From positions 1-38,472 of the IMG/VR virus record IMGVR_UViG_3300050821_011114: a stretch of DNA of 38,472 nucleotides, one strand, 5' to 3'. The stretch comes from a virus. Below the pieces are notes generated by a model. That model saw only the letters and a list, made by a program, of their open reading frames with translations, was not told where the DNA came from and ran no database searches. Positions 21,766 to 28,449 of this stretch are shown piece by piece (positions within the stretch are counted from its first letter, which is position 1; each line of letters begins with the position of its first letter). The translations under genes and the position numbers were made by a program.

Positions 21766-21888
21766 TTATTTCATAAAAAAGCCGAGATGGCCGAACACAC
21801 CTATGATTATAGCTACTCCGCCTAAGAAAGCAAGAGTGAACAAAGTCATCATAAATAAGATGTAACATGTTGTATTTATTATTTTCAT
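21766..21888 (-). CDS. 40-residue membrane protein
   Basis: From ATG (complement of 21886-21888): 'MKIINTTCYILFMMTLFTLAFLGGVAIIIGVFGHLGFFMK', hydrophobic nearly throughout, with 1-2 membrane passes. Its end overlaps the ribosome site of the next gene, typical of real coupled ORFs here. Too short for family assignment. One GTGCGG site (21908) lies just upstream. Confidence 0.5.
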   Translation of the reverse strand: MKIINTTCYILFMMTLFTLAFLGGVAIIIGVFGHLGFFMK

Positions 21889-21954
21889 TCTAGATGCCCT
21901 CCAGAACGTGCGGTTATAAGGAAGTTATCGTAGTATAGGGGCTTTCGCTTATAC

Positions 21955-22128
21955 TTAGTCTTTACGTCTATAAGAGACTTTAGGTGCTGGGTGCAAAATT
22001 GCCTGGATAACAGTAGTCATGGTCTCTTGGAACTTTTCTTCATCTTCCGGTTTCACTAGCCCGTGTTCTTTATATTGGAACAGAGCGTCTACAATCAGTT
22101 CGAGTGCTTTTCTATCCAGCTGATCCAT
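21955..22128 (-). CDS. 57-residue soluble helical protein
   Basis: From ATG (complement of 22126-22128), with GAGG about 10 bases upstream. 'MDQLDRKALELIVDALFQYKEHGLVKPEDEEKFQETMTTVIQAIL' is a clear two-helix pattern with a Pro-Glu-Asp turn, followed by a basic end. Third-position and reading-frame pattern look coding. No function recognised. Confidence 0.5.
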   Translation of the reverse strand: MDQLDRKALELIVDALFQYKEHGLVKPEDEEKFQETMTTVIQAILHPAPKVSYRRKD

Positions 22129-22290
22129 GATACTTTACCTCAATTTTTCAAATTTGCCACCTTAAGCAGTTTGCGTTTATACATACGAGCTCCACCAACT
22201 AGGTGAAGGATACAGATCCTATCGGTAATTTTACCCTAAAACTTGAATGAACGTTGTTATATCTTGTTATTATTTACTTTTTAGAGAGAT

Positions 22291-22476
22291 TTAGTCTTTG
22301 AAGAACATATGAACTACGCGGTAGACAGCCCAACATGACCCCATAATGCTGCCTGGGATGGCAAAGAAGATCATGACGGCTTTGAAATGCGCAAGAATCA
22401 TGCCAATTATCAACGGTACAATCACTAACCCCACGATAACAATGGCTAACATGTCTAGAAAGAACTTACGGTACAT
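22291..22476 (-). CDS. 61-residue two-helix membrane protein
   Basis: 'MYRKFFLDMLAIVIVGLVIVPLIIGMILAHFKAVMIFFAIPGSIMGSCWAVYRVVHMFFKD': two hydrophobic segments with basic/acidic ends; GGAAG lies ~10 bases before the ATG. It is one of several small membrane proteins in this block. Hairpin holin-like form, but function unproven. Confidence 0.55.
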   Translation of the reverse strand: MYRKFFLDMLAIVIVGLVIVPLIIGMILAHFKAVMIFFAIPGSIMGSCWAVYRVVHMFFKD

Positions 22477-22513
22477 AATAACTAACTTCCAACTAAAAGA
22501 AATGGACTGCCAA

Positions 22514-22588
22514 CTATTTCACATAGGGCCAATAAAGAACTATGGCTGCGACTAGGGTCATAATGATGATAAGGGGGATAGAACTCAT
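22514..22588 (-). CDS. 24-residue single-pass membrane peptide
   Basis: From ATG (complement of 22586-22588): 'MSSIPLIIIMTLVAAIVLYWPYVK'. Its ATG overlaps the TGA of the upstream 53-aa ORF (ATGA), which is the main support. GGATGG precedes. Such micro-proteins are often missed by gene callers; function unknown. Confidence 0.4.
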   Translation of the reverse strand: MSSIPLIIIMTLVAAIVLYWPYVK

Positions 22589-22746
22589 AACAGACCATCC
22601 AAGGTTAAGAACGCATAGACCATGAACACGATGAGAGATAGGCCGGCTATGGGTAGAATCATGTGGAGGGGATTATGAATACCGCGAACGATTAAACCGC
22701 CTAAGACACCTACGATTAATACTACTTCGAATATCTTTTTCAACAT
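22585..22746 (-). CDS. 53-residue two-helix membrane protein
   Basis: From ATG (complement of 22744-22746): 'MLKKIFEVVLIVGVLGGLIV', a short 'RGIHNPLHM' connector, and 'ILPIAGLSLIVFMVYAFL'. It starts 2 bases after the stop of the preceding leftward gene and overlaps the next ATG, so it fits the operon exactly. Membrane hairpin; function unknown. Confidence 0.55.
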   Translation of the reverse strand: MLKKIFEVVLIVGVLGGLIVRGIHNPLHMILPIAGLSLIVFMVYAFLTLDGLL

Positions 22747-22748
22747 GA

Positions 22749-23063
22749 TTATCTACCCAAATATACGGTTAATAAAAAGGGAGCCCCATCCTCGGTAACG
22801 GAGTAGCCAGCCTCCAATAGGACATACCTAAGATTTTCCACGGCGGCTTGAGCGTCCGCCAGGGTGATAGATGGATTCTGGATATTTTCATCATGTCTAT
22901 AGGAAGGTAGGGTATGGACGTTGAACTTGACACTAGTTTCACCCTTGAATAAGGCTCTCATTATCAAAGTTTCAGCAGTCTTAATATATTGCTCGTTGAT
23001 GGCTTCTCTTACAAGAGCTTTCTCAGCATCTACCCAACTTTGAATTTCATGTAACGTTTTCAT
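22749..23063 (-). CDS. Unknown helical protein (104 aa)
   Basis: AGGGG ~7 bases before the ATG. 'MKTLHEIQSWVDAEKALVREAINEQYIKTAETLIMRALF' is a long amphipathic helix; then strands and 'LADAQAAVENLRYVLLEAGYSVTEDG', and a last strand 'FLLTVYLG'. The pattern resembles small phage proteins with an alpha-beta fold, but no named family is recognised. Confidence 0.58.
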   Translation of the reverse strand: MKTLHEIQSWVDAEKALVREAINEQYIKTAETLIMRALFKGETSVKFNVHTLPSYRHDENIQNPSITLADAQAAVENLRYVLLEAGYSVTEDGAPFLLTVYLGR

Positions 23064-23120
23064 GATTACACCCCTATTTGTCTGGGATCCTTATCGGCAT
23101 TATGGCCACAGAACTTTAGA

Positions 23121-23357
23121 CTATTCCTTAACATCTGGATATTTAGAAGGATTTTCAAGGTCCAAGTGCTGATTTTTACCACGCTCATCGGTATAGTGGA
23201 TCCGGAAATGGCCGGGACCTACCTTAGTTTCGAAGACGAACTTTCCAGCCTTGAAGCGATCCTTATCGTGCGGTTTAGGCAGGATCTCCGTGAGCTTAGC
23301 CTTAGTCCCATCGGTGAACTCGAACGTGCGGCCTATGTCTTTAGCGGATAGTTTCAT
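23121..23357 (-). CDS. Small DIGK-family protein (paralog 2 of 3)
   Basis: 78 residues. 'MKLSAKDIGRTFEFTDGTKAKLTEIL' aligns with the proteins at 13467 and 27497. The remainder ('FKAGKFVFETKVGPGHFRIHYTDERGKNQHL') is beta-rich, consistent with a small barrel. Its ATG overlaps the stop of the preceding gene. Function unknown; three copies in one window indicate a family used by the phage in several contexts. Confidence 0.6.
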   Translation of the reverse strand: MKLSAKDIGRTFEFTDGTKAKLTEILPKPHDKDRFKAGKFVFETKVGPGHFRIHYTDERGKNQHLDLENPSKYPDVKE

Positions 23358-23611
23358 TTGGAAGCCCTACGAGAGTTTAAGATTTCACAGAACATACTCA
23401 TGGTGATTGGATTTGGTAGATATAGCTTGGATGGGGTAACTGGGGAGCAGCTTAGAACTCTCCGCACGTACTCGTCTTTAGTGATAACGGAGAGTTCACC
23501 CTTGCGTAAAAATATAATTTCCTCATTGACTTGGTAATATTCACCATAATAAGGATGGTCCGGCTGATTATAAACCAGTTCATGTTGTTCAAAGAACCCA
23601 TCCTCAATCAT
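23354..23611 (-). CDS. Unknown protein (85 aa)
   Basis: Start overlaps the stop of the previous gene (TAATG). 'DHPYYGEYYQVNEEIIFLRKGELSVITKDEYVRRVLSC' is Tyr/Glu-rich and mixed alpha/beta. No motif. Part of the leftward operon led by the transporter. Confidence 0.55.
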   Translation of the reverse strand: MIEDGFFEQHELVYNQPDHPYYGEYYQVNEEIIFLRKGELSVITKDEYVRRVLSCSPVTPSKLYLPNPITMSMFCEILNSRRASK

Positions 23612-23871
23612 TATGCTTTCCTCATAGCTTTGACTAAAAGCTTACCCTTGCCTACACCTTTATAGTGTGTTTCGTAGTCTAGTAAATACAATTCGGCAAC
23701 TACGTTTTTTAACACATGCAGGGCAAAATCCCCAGTATAATCGAGATCCCATTTGAGAGTCTTTAAAGCAGTGGAAACAAAGGGATTTATCTCAATGAGG
23801 GCGCCCTCTTCCTCGAGCAACTTTTTTACTATCTTTCTGGATACCCTAACTGTTGGGAATTCTTTTTCCAT
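23611..23871 (-). CDS. Unknown protein (86 aa)
   Basis: Start shares one base with the transporter stop. 'FPTVRVSRKIVKKLLEEEGALIEINPFVSTALKTLKWDLDYTGDFALHVLKNVVAELYLLD' is alpha/beta with a basic end. No motif recognised. Tight coupling suggests co-expression with the transporter. Confidence 0.55.
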   Translation of the reverse strand: MEKEFPTVRVSRKIVKKLLEEEGALIEINPFVSTALKTLKWDLDYTGDFALHVLKNVVAELYLLDYETHYKGVGKGKLLVKAMRKA

Positions 23872-25292
23872 TATGCTTTCCTCAGCTCACTCACTTTGAG
23901 TACGATCAGCCCTAGTATACTCAATGCCGTGGAAATGATCAAGCTCCATATGAGTAGCTGACCCAGTTGGCTGAAGTCTTCCCTGGTTACCACGAACCAA
24001 TTGTTCAAGGCCTTAGTGAGCAAATCGCCGCATACAAGAGCCAAGTTCATGAGGCTGGCTGTTAGGCTTATGTAGATAGCCCGTTGCTCAGGTGGGGCAT
24101 TCTTGGCGATTATAACGCCCAAGGGAATCATGGACAGCTCAGCTATAGCCGTACCCGCCGCAGTATCCACTAAGATCAGATGGCGTGCGGATATATGGAG
24201 TAGATCGTTGATGTGGTAGAAAACCATGATATCCGGCAACGAAAGAATCGTGCCAAGTACAGTCAACCAAGTGAGAACCTTAGGAATATTAGCGCTAGCC
24301 ATATAGTCCATGAAGAACCAAAGGATGGCTAGACTAGAGATCGCTCCAGTAAGAGACAGCAGCCCTAGGAATTCTTGGTCAAAGCCCATCTTATTAATGT
24401 AGAACCAAGACAACCCTGGTCCAGCTCCTGGAGTAGTGCGGAACAAGAAGATGGCAATCATAGATATAAAGAACTTAATCCGTATATCCTTAGGCATTGA
24501 TTTGGTGATCCAGTACATAAGGCTGGAAATAACTGTGAAGCTCAGAGCAAAGATCACAGGCTGAGCATAGCCAGCTAAGTACAGACCGCACAACACGCAA
24601 ACTACAGCATATATCCCGCCAGCTATGATGAGCGTGCGGTTAAAGACTGATTCATGGGTAGGCTTATTCAACCGCACGACCGCAGTAGATATGATGGATA
24701 TGACAGGGCATACAGCAGCCAAGCCAAATACCACAGCTGTAGAGTAGTGGGCGGCTAAGAAGCCAGTAATAGCTGCAGCACCCAGTGACCCAATTGCCAA
24801 AGCTATTTGAGTCAGAACCTGGATCTCACCTAGTTCCTTCTGGACATCCCCAGCTGGATCGACTAACTCAATTGCCATGGTGGAGGCAATGATGCCCGCT
24901 ACAACCGTACCAGTCGTAGCCAATAGCCCAGTGATCAATAACCCACCGAACTGACCTAGGTGATTGAATAGGATATGAGTAGAAGCGTGATCTACCATTC
25001 CCAAAGTACCCAGGAGGATCAGGAAGTTACCCAGATAGATATAGCTTTTTCTGTGATTCCCGAATAGCGAAATTCCATCAATCACAGACCCAAAGACTAT
25101 CTTTATAGACCAAGGCAATCCAGTCCAAATGCCTAGGCTGATTAACTTAGCCGCACTTAGGGATATTTGATCTTTCATGAAGTATGTAGCGGTTACAGCT
25201 GTAAGGCCGATAAAGCCCCTGGTGAAATACACCATGAGTAATGGGAGGTATCGTAGGCGGAAAGCCTTGATTGGGTTTAGTAGTTTATCCAT
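23871..25292 (-). CDS. BT1-type (folate/biopterin family) MFS membrane transporter
   Basis: 473 residues with about twelve hydrophobic segments and a short basic N-terminus; AGGAG 10 bases before the ATG. Residues 58-88 ('TGLPWSIKIVFGSVIDG' then 'LFGNHRKSYIYLGN') match the hallmark of the BT1 family, in which 'lPW.iKPlyG..sD..pifGyrRk.Yl' follows the second helix. The repeat half near 'GLSWFYINKMGFDQEFLGLLSLTGAISSLA' fits the second six-helix bundle. BT1 proteins move folates, pterins or related substrates in eukaryotes, cyanobacteria and some bacteria. AmpG-like MFS permeases share part of this motif and are the main alternative. The gene is complete, uses the same codons as its neighbours and holds several GTGCGG sites, so it is settled in this genome. 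It may change uptake of a host metabolite or act as a surface/immunity factor. Confidence 0.75.
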   Translation of the reverse strand: MDKLLNPIKAFRLRYLPLLMVYFTRGFIGLTAVTATYFMKDQISLSAAKLISLGIWTGLPWSIKIVFGSVIDGISLFGNHRKSYIYLGNFLILLGTLGMVDHASTHILFNHLGQFGGLLITGLLATTGTVVAGIIASTMAIELVDPAGDVQKELGEIQVLTQIALAIGSLGAAAITGFLAAHYSTAVVFGLAAVCPVISIISTAVVRLNKPTHESVFNRTLIIAGGIYAVVCVLCGLYLAGYAQPVIFALSFTVISSLMYWITKSMPKDIRIKFFISMIAIFLFRTTPGAGPGLSWFYINKMGFDQEFLGLLSLTGAISSLAILWFFMDYMASANIPKVLTWLTVLGTILSLPDIMVFYHINDLLHISARHLILVDTAAGTAIAELSMIPLGVIIAKNAPPEQRAIYISLTASLMNLALVCGDLLTKALNNWFVVTREDFSQLGQLLIWSLIISTALSILGLIVLKVSELRKA

Positions 25293-25355
25293 TGTTCAGA
25301 ATCTCCTATTGATCCATCTAATCTCTATCGGCTAAACCGCACGTTTCCTTTAGCC

Positions 25356-25384
25356 TTGCCCCCAACCCCTTGATCTGCTATAAT
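25356..25384 (+). promoter_or_regulatory. Sigma70-like promoter for the 25419 unit
   Basis: TTGCCC (25356-25361), 17-base spacer, TATAAT (25379-25384), 20 bases before AAAGGAAG. It lies in the divergent gap between the transporter and the tail gene block; a GTGCGG site (25337) is just upstream of the -35 box. Confidence 0.5.
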
Positions 25385-25418
25385 TTAATTAAGCCATATC
25401 TCCCAAAGGAAGTCAAGT

Positions 25419-25982
25419 ATGAGTAAGATAGTAGACTGGAATAAAATAGCTAGTGTCAATTTCGACGACAACCGCCGTAAAAAGGTAGGCCAAATCACTA
25501 GTAAGGAGTTGTTCCAAAAGGCTCACGAACGCATGCAGGAAGAAGAGTCACGTGCGGATTACTTGCGTAAAGCCATGCCAATTCTCCAGAACGAACTCAT
25601 TAAAAGCTTATCCACCAAGACTCCTATATTGGTAAAATCGCCCATAAAGAACCCAACTGAGGCTTTAGGTGGCGTGATAAAAAGCCAAGACGATGAATTT
25701 CCAGACTTTTACAACAGTACTCCATCCAATCAAGGCGGAGGCTCTACTGCTAACGCTCGGTTCGAAGAAGTCATGCAAACTATCCCAGCCGGCATTACTT
25801 TGATGTTCAAGTCTTGGGATAAAACCCTCGATCAAATGGTATTTAGGGGCTCAGACGGTGAAGATTATGCTATCTATACCCGTCAAAAGATCCTTTTCAA
25901 AGGCCAAAGCATGGAAAACCCAGGACTATTTGGGCTACTGTTCAATACTAACCTAGCGGATATCCTCCAAAGCGAGGACTAA
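25419..25982 (+). CDS. Unknown protein upstream of tail tube genes
   Basis: 187 residues; AAAGGAAG before the ATG. The N-terminal 65 residues are charged and helical ('NFDDNRRKKVGQITSKELFQKAHERMQEEESRADYLRKAMPILQNEL'), then a Ser/Gly/Asn linker, then a folded part 'RFEEVMQTIPAGITLMFKSWDKTLDQMVFRGSDGEDYAIYTRQKILFKGQSMENPGLFGLLFNT'. Possibly a tail-assembly protein; no family recognised. It returns transcription to the rightward tail genes. Confidence 0.55.
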   Translation: MSKIVDWNKIASVNFDDNRRKKVGQITSKELFQKAHERMQEEESRADYLRKAMPILQNELIKSLSTKTPILVKSPIKNPTEALGGVIKSQDDEFPDFYNSTPSNQGGGSTANARFEEVMQTIPAGITLMFKSWDKTLDQMVFRGSDGEDYAIYTRQKILFKGQSMENPGLFGLLFNTNLADILQSED

Positions 25983-25989
25983 AATCTGC

Positions 25990-25995
25990 TATAAT
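25990..25995 (+). promoter_or_regulatory. Candidate -10 box upstream of the first tube gene
   Basis: CTGCTATAATTGGATTAAC, nearly the same as the promoter at 25379 (CTGCTATAATTTAATTAAG), lies 63 bases before ATG 26058. No good -35. The 9-base identity of the two boxes supports a shared promoter class. Confidence 0.4.
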
Positions 25996-26057
25996 TGGAT
26001 TAACAAAGCGTTTTAATGGCGCGTGAGATGGATAAATAAAGGTAAGGTACTAATATT

Positions 26058-26564
26058 ATGGCCCAAGTGATCACCGGTGCGAGAGGTAAGGTCGTCGTTA
26101 ACGGACAAGTCGTTGGATTTGTTGGCGGCGTTGACGTTGATATCGAAAACACATTGGCTGATGTCGATGTCTTAGGTCAAATCGAACGTGCGGACTTAGC
26201 CGAAGTTGGCCATAAATGCAACTTCACAATCAACTACTTCAAAGCTGTCCCACCAAGCACACCAACAACTAAAGGTGCTCCACACGGTGCAGCTGCTGGC
26301 GTAGTTTTCCCACTTTCAGCTGCTGGTCTTGGAATTGATTCCTCTTCCGCTAACACCGCTAAAGAAGGTGTCAAAGCTGGCGACATCAATTTGATGCGTT
26401 CACAAGTCTACTTCGACGTTGAAATCCAAGACGACCTCCAAGGTGGAAACAACGTCTTCGTTATGCAAAACTGCAAACTCGAAGGTGGAACTGGACGTCT
26501 AGAAGCTCGTGGAATTTGGCAAGGTACTTGGAAGTTCCAAGCTCAAAAAGGCTTCGGTTTATAA
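26058..26564 (+). CDS. Tail tube protein (major copy)
   Basis: 168 residues. 'MAQVITGARGKVVVNGQVVGFVGGVDVDIENTLADVDVLGQIERADLAEVGHKCNFTINYFK' matches the tail tube fold start (ring-forming beta barrel with a long hairpin), and 'NCKLEGGTGRLEARGIWQGTWKFQAQKGFGL' is the end strand. Position after the sheath and before the chaperone and tape-measure genes agrees. Codon bias matches the sheath gene (high expression), which suggests that this copy is the major tube subunit. It is followed by a double terminator. Confidence 0.75.
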   Translation: MAQVITGARGKVVVNGQVVGFVGGVDVDIENTLADVDVLGQIERADLAEVGHKCNFTINYFKAVPPSTPTTKGAPHGAAAGVVFPLSAAGLGIDSSSANTAKEGVKAGDINLMRSQVYFDVEIQDDLQGGNNVFVMQNCKLEGGTGRLEARGIWQGTWKFQAQKGFGL

Positions 26565-26623
26565 TAGAACCGCACGTTTCCGCACCCAGAGCGTAAAAGT
26601 GGGTACGTTTTTTAAAGTTTATT

Positions 26624-26670
26624 AAAAAAGCTATTATGTAAACCCTTAGGCGACCATAATAGCTTTTTTT
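26624..26670. terminator. Intrinsic terminator between the two tube genes
   Basis: A 15-base stem (26624-26638 with 26655-26669) with A run left and T run right, hence usable in both directions. A weaker hairpin (ACCCA/TGGGT) with a T run at 26608-26613 lies just upstream. Two GTGCGG sites 10 bases apart (26570, 26580) lie between the stop codon and these hairpins. Confidence 0.8.
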
Positions 26671-26724
26671 GTTAGCGCATAGACTAACGCCCCATAGATC
26701 CAAATTAGCATATAGGCATATAAA

Positions 26725-27201
26725 ATGGCAGCAGTAATTACCGGTGCAAGAGCAAGAATCAAGTTAAGTGGGGATGTTATAGCCTTCGCTTCTGGCATAT
26801 CAGTCACTCACGAACAACGCCTAGAAGAAATCCCCCAACTGGACAATCTAGAAATAGCCGAGTATGCGGAAAGTGGCCATAGGGTATCTGTGTCCGTAAG
26901 CTTCATTAAGCTAGCCTCCGATGCCAAGATAGCAGGACAAAGCCTATCCAACAATGCAGCTGACTTCAGTATGGACAGTTTGTCAGATCCTAAGTCCATC
27001 CTACTCCAACCGGAACTAATCATCGAAGTAGTAGATGCAGTACCCGTGCGGAACGGAAATGGGCAAATCACTGGTTACAATGAAGTGCCCATCTATACGG
27101 CCTTTGGATGTAAGTTTGAGGGCGGGACGGGCCAACTGTCAGCCCGTGGTATTTGGGAAGGAAATTGGAACTTTAAAGGCCGGCGGGGATTTGGTATTTA
27201 G
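26725..27201 (+). CDS. Second tail tube-like protein (paralog)
   Basis: 158 residues. 'MAAVITGARARIKLSGDVIAFASGISVTHEQRLEEIPQLDNLEIAEYAESGHRVSVSVSF' and 'GCKFEGGTGQLSARGIWEGNWNFKGRRGFGI' parallel the first tube protein closely at both ends. The middle differs. Codon use is less biased, there is no good ribosome site (TAGGCATATAAA precedes ATG), and a terminator separates it from the first copy, so it is probably a low-copy component such as a tube-initiator or terminal ring. Its stop overlaps the convergent gene's stop in TTAG. Confidence 0.7.
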   Translation: MAAVITGARARIKLSGDVIAFASGISVTHEQRLEEIPQLDNLEIAEYAESGHRVSVSVSFIKLASDAKIAGQSLSNNAADFSMDSLSDPKSILLQPELIIEVVDAVPVRNGNGQITGYNEVPIYTAFGCKFEGGTGQLSARGIWEGNWNFKGRRGFGI

Positions 27202-27485
27202 TGTTTCTTCTTCTTGGCTTTCTTACGTAAGACAGGCTCCACAACTTCCTCTACAATAGCCCGTTCATCTGCATCCTCTACTCCGAACTCCCAGAACTCC
27301 AGCTCTTGATAAAGCTGGAGGATCTCAGCTTCAGCGATTTCAATTTGTTCTTCTCGGATCATGAGCTCACCAGCTAGAATGACTATTTTGTCTTCTAGCA
27401 ATTTCAAGTCTTGCGCGTGAAAGTAAATGTTCAAAATGATCGTGATCACCAACATCCCTATCACTAATAGAGCAGAAACTTCCAT
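27198..27485 (-). CDS. Membrane-anchored coiled-coil protein (i-spanin-like layout)
   Basis: 95 residues: N-terminal TM ('VSALLVIGMLVITIILNIYF'), then a Glu-rich coiled coil ('LKLLEDKIVILAGELMIREEQIEIAEAEILQLYQELEF') and a basic end 'RKKAKKKKH'. This N-anchor plus periplasmic coiled-coil layout is that of Rz-type i-spanins, but no overlapping o-spanin is seen; the lipoproteins at 18324-18850 are the only outer-membrane candidates. Spanin role is inference. Confidence 0.5.
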   Translation of the reverse strand: MEVSALLVIGMLVITIILNIYFHAQDLKLLEDKIVILAGELMIREEQIEIAEAEILQLYQELEFWEFGVEDADERAIVEEVVEPVLRKKAKKKKH

Positions 27486-27496
27486 TTTTTAACCCC

Positions 27497-27745
27497 TTAA
27501 TCCAGTATTTCTGGATATTTAACGTATTCGAAATCGACTGAAACTCCGCCAGGCGTGATCTTGGCTCCATTAATCGCAGTCATTACGACTTCTGACCATT
27601 GAGCAGCCCTAGATTCGACATAGAAGGCAGCGGTGTTATTACCATTAATGTTGTAGGTAATTTCTAGGAGTTCAGCCCTATCTCCTTGAGAAGTCAGATA
27701 GTGCTTGCCTAGATCTGCCGGCGTTAAATCCTTAGTTAGACTCAT
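27497..27745 (-). CDS. Small DIGK-family protein (paralog 3 of 3)
   Basis: 82 residues. 'DLTPADLGKHYLTSQGDRAELLEITYNINGNNTAAFYVESRAAQWSEVV' aligns with the N-terminal parts of the proteins at 13467 and 23121 (D-[IL]-G-K/R, then G-x-[KR]-x-x-L). The C-terminal 'VDFEYVKYPEILD' echoes 'NPSKYPDVKE' at the end of the 23121 copy. Overlaps the preceding gene by 14 bases. Function unknown. Confidence 0.58.
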   Translation of the reverse strand: MSLTKDLTPADLGKHYLTSQGDRAELLEITYNINGNNTAAFYVESRAAQWSEVVMTAINGAKITPGGVSVDFEYVKYPEILD

Positions 27746-28301
27746 TTTCTAATTCCTCCATTTCTTCTTCCCATTTTTTAGCCAGACGTATCAATCTTTG
27801 TTGAGCCAAAAGATCAGATACTTCCAGGCCAAACTTGTCATATAGCATAAAACCCTCTCTGATAAGAGTCTTATCTTTTTCAGTGAAAGACTTATCCTTC
27901 AGGAACTTAGCCAAGTATTCATCCTTGAGCACTTCGAAGTCTTGTTCCTGCGCTAGGGCTTCGTCTCGTTCTGCGTTCCTTTGGTTGGCGTAGGCTAAGT
28001 GCTCAGGCTTCAGCATCTTCTCCATCCCAGACACATAACCGCACGCTTCACAGTAGTTGGAAGCTTCTAGGGTTTCGTGGTAGGTCTTGGGATCCATCTG
28101 CATGAGCTCCATCTCGTCAGGGTGCACTAACTTGATCTTCTTCCAAGCGTGCGGTCCTTTGCATAGGCGCTCATGATCTACGGGGTGCAAAGGCTCGCGG
28201 GCATACGTGCGGACCTTTTGCAGGTAAGTCACTACGGCCGCAACTATGACTACTTCCAGGCATACTAGGGACATGGTGATCGTAGCTATTAAATTAAACA
28301 T
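27732..28301 (-). CDS. Membrane-anchored Cys/His protein
   Basis: The start at the ATG complementary to 28299-28301 is chosen because GGAG lies 6 bases before it and because a good promoter (28338-28366) would start transcription downstream of the other ATG at 28334. The 189-residue product has an N-terminal TM ('FNLIATITMSLVCLEVVIVAAVVTYL'), 'CKGPHAWKK', and 'NYCEACGYVSGM', like the H-x-W ... YCxxCG site of the 18952 protein, then a long charged helical tail ending 'KKWEEEMEELENESN'. Probably a membrane-bound zinc protein facing the cytoplasm; function unknown. Confidence 0.6.
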   Translation of the reverse strand: MFNLIATITMSLVCLEVVIVAAVVTYLQKVRTYAREPLHPVDHERLCKGPHAWKKIKLVHPDEMELMQMDPKTYHETLEASNYCEACGYVSGMEKMLKPEHLAYANQRNAERDEALAQEQDFEVLKDEYLAKFLKDKSFTEKDKTLIREGFMLYDKFGLEVSDLLAQQRLIRLAKKWEEEMEELENESN

Positions 28302-28337
28302 GTAGTACTCCACGTGATGGCTATTGGTCATCAATCG

Positions 28338-28366
28338 TACATATCACCCTCATCGGCATAAGTCAA
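28338..28366 (-). promoter_or_regulatory. Leftward sigma70-like promoter for the 28301-27198 island
   Basis: On the minus strand TTGACT (28361-28366), 17-base spacer, TATGTA (28338-28343). The predicted start is near 28331, just inside the upstream ATG, which supports the shorter gene start. It is divergent from the promoter at 28382. Confidence 0.55.
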
Positions 28367-28381
28367 CCAAAACTTGAGGGC

Positions 28382-28409
28382 TTGACTTAAGGCAGTAAAA
28401 TGATATAAT
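28382..28409 (+). promoter_or_regulatory. Rightward sigma70-like promoter for tape-measure unit
   Basis: TTGACT (28382-28387), 16-base spacer, TATAAT (28404-28409). The best promoter match in the window. It is followed by GATTTAGAT and the AAGG site for ATG 28450. It should drive the chaperone-position, tape-measure and baseplate genes. Confidence 0.65.
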
Positions 28410-28449
28410 TAATCCAGACTAGATTTAGATTTAAATGAAGGTATACAAC

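Noticed and set aside
22140-22210. tRNA-like look (TAGTTGGTGGAGCTC on the complement) and a 14-codon ORF MYKRKLLKVANLKN at 22140-22184
   Set aside because: No matching acceptor stem or T-loop could be folded, so no tRNA is called. The micro-ORF has a GGTGGAG site but is too short to support.
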